Assembly: GCF_023715415.1 (NCBI RefSeq)
Contig: NZ_JAMBOB010000002.1
Span: forward strand, 62,001 to 126,000
Source of the DNA: Neobacillus niacini
GTDB taxonomy: Bacteria; Bacillota; Bacilli; Bacillales; Cytobacillaceae
Length of the DNA stretch: 64,000 nucleotides
Direction of reading: 5' to 3'
Part shown: positions 63,143 through 64,000 of the stretch, one piece after another
Layout: each line of letters begins with the position of its first letter
Numbering within the stretch: the stretch's first letter is position 1
The notes under the pieces: generated by a model
Told to the model about the DNA's origin: nothing
What the model saw: only the letters and a program-made list of their open reading frames with translations
The model's database searches: none
Position numbers and translations under genes: made by a program

Positions 63143-64000
63143 TTAAGAGGCGGATTCCATTTCCAATGTTGTTGACCTTTTTTTGGTATGTGTAAACTTC
63201 AAATTACCTGCAACTATTCCCCCTAATATTAAAATAACACCCAGCCATTGGAACATACTAACATGCTCGGATAGGACTATCGCGGATAAGATTACAGCTA
63301 TTGGAAGTTCAGAGGACGTTAAAATGGTCCCAAGTCCTGGTCCAACATGCGGCATCCCGATAGTAAATAAAATCGGCGGCAAGACTACCCCTAATAGGCC
63401 AAGATACAAACCGTACGGTGCAATTTCCAATAAAACTGGTAATTGCAAAAACCCTGTTGGCGGATTGAGAATAAAAACAGTAATTAAGCCCCCAGTGGTA
63501 AACAGAGCACTCTTTTGCACGACTGGTGTATCTTTTTCAACTGAGCTGCTAACAAAGATAAAAGTGGTATAGGTCAAAGCGGAAAGCATTCCCCAACCAG
63601 TTCCTTGCCAAGTAATATCTCCGAAGCCCACTCCAATAATTCCTGATGCAAAAATGGAACCAATAAGTAGAATTCCAATAGAAACCATTTTTCCAAGTGT
63701 GGGTGCCTTTTTATAAAAAATCCACTCGAATAAGCTGCCAATCCAAACAAATTGAAATAAAAAGATAATCGCAAGCGAAGCATTTAGGGATTGCAGTGAT
63801 TGGTAATAAAATAGACTTGTTAAACCAAGTGGAATTCCTGATATAAGTAATTTGCCTATTTTCGGCAGTGTCAGTTTTTTCTTTTTCGAAAAAAGAGCTG
63901 CTATCCAGATTAAAAGAGTCCCCATTAAGAATTGACTTCCCGTTACCTGAGCACTCGTAAAACCTGCGGAATAAGCTAGCTTTACAAAAGTTGATAATGC
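63143..64000 (-). CDS. EamA-family (DMT) transporter, partial at the window edge
   Basis: At least 286 residues of a drug/metabolite transporter of the EamA type, with nine visible hydrophobic segments and the internal repeat of two five-helix halves. The frame stays open to the right edge, with ALSTFVKLAYSAGFTSAQVTGSQF upstream of the internal ATG at 63925, so the true start lies outside. GPGLGTILTSSELPIAVILSAIVLSEH is a characteristic EamA block. It exports or imports an unknown metabolite. Confidence 0.85.
   Translation of the reverse strand, partial: ALSTFVKLAYSAGFTSAQVTGSQFLMGTLLIWIAALFSKKKKLTLPKIGKLLISGIPLGLTSLFYYQSLQSLNASLAIIFLFQFVWIGSLFEWIFYKKAPTLGKMVSIGILLIGSIFASGIIGVGFGDITWQGTGWGMLSALTYTTFIFVSSSVEKDTPVVQKSALFTTGGLITVFILNPPTGFLQLPVLLEIAPYGLYLGLLGVVLPPILFTIGMPHVGPGLGTILTSSELPIAVILSAIVLSEHVSMFQWLGVILILGGIVAGNLKFTHTKKRSTTLEMESAS

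Overview
The window is low-GC Gram-positive DNA of the Bacillaceae, most like the Neobacillus / Bacillus vireti-niacini group. This rests on strong GGAGG ribosome sites with ATG, GTG and TTG starts, CcpA-type cre operators, Bacillus-type gene neighbourhoods (yesLMN-like, glgBCDA, uidA-GPH symporter, YpfJ), a PyrR leader and cobalamin riboswitches. The genus is an inference. No rRNA, tRNA, insertion sequence or CRISPR array was seen.

Layout. 1-3.9 kb: tail of a GH3 glycosidase, beta-glucuronidase and a sugar symporter. 4.0-11.9 kb: a complete four-gene Wadjet-type anti-plasmid SMC system in the order jetD-jetA-jetB-jetC. 12-27.7 kb: a xylan island, with a wall-anchored deacetylase/xylanase on the minus strand, then a DUF624 protein, a GH8 exo-oligoxylanase, a YesN/YesM two-component system, an ABC importer and three small accessory genes (VOC, SDR, ThuA). 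The island carries several cre sites and inverted-repeat operators. 27.7-37.3 kb: tricarboxylate uptake, with TctC-TctB-TctA, two tandem paralogous CitA/DcuS-type two-component systems and a CitM-type carrier. The tctC and citM promoters share a 9-bp direct repeat placed identically relative to the start codon.

37.3-46.7 kb: AEC transporters, a hemerythrin protein with an Fnr-like box, remnants of a catechol meta-cleavage pathway (one hydratase pseudogene, one intact hydratase/decarboxylase, one tautomerase), 3-methyladenine glycosylase, a collapsed phage replication module, an aldolase, a 15-unit array of 20-bp repeats, a YpfJ-type metalloprotease and a small unknown protein.

46.8-52.3 kb: glgBCDA glycogen synthesis operon without glgP. 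52.4-59.3 kb: metE and nrdE-nrdF-flavodoxin, divergently transcribed. Each has its own cobalamin riboswitch, so two B12-independent enzymes are made when B12 is scarce; the nrd side also has tandem NrdR-like boxes. 59.4-60.8 kb: an MFS transporter whose leader holds two PyrR-binding elements, one in a transcription attenuator and one over the ribosome binding site. This predicts a pyrimidine-related transporter and is the most novel regulatory element found. 60.9-64 kb: a metallophosphoesterase, a DUF2935 protein, a small zinc-ribbon protein and an EamA transporter cut by the window edge.
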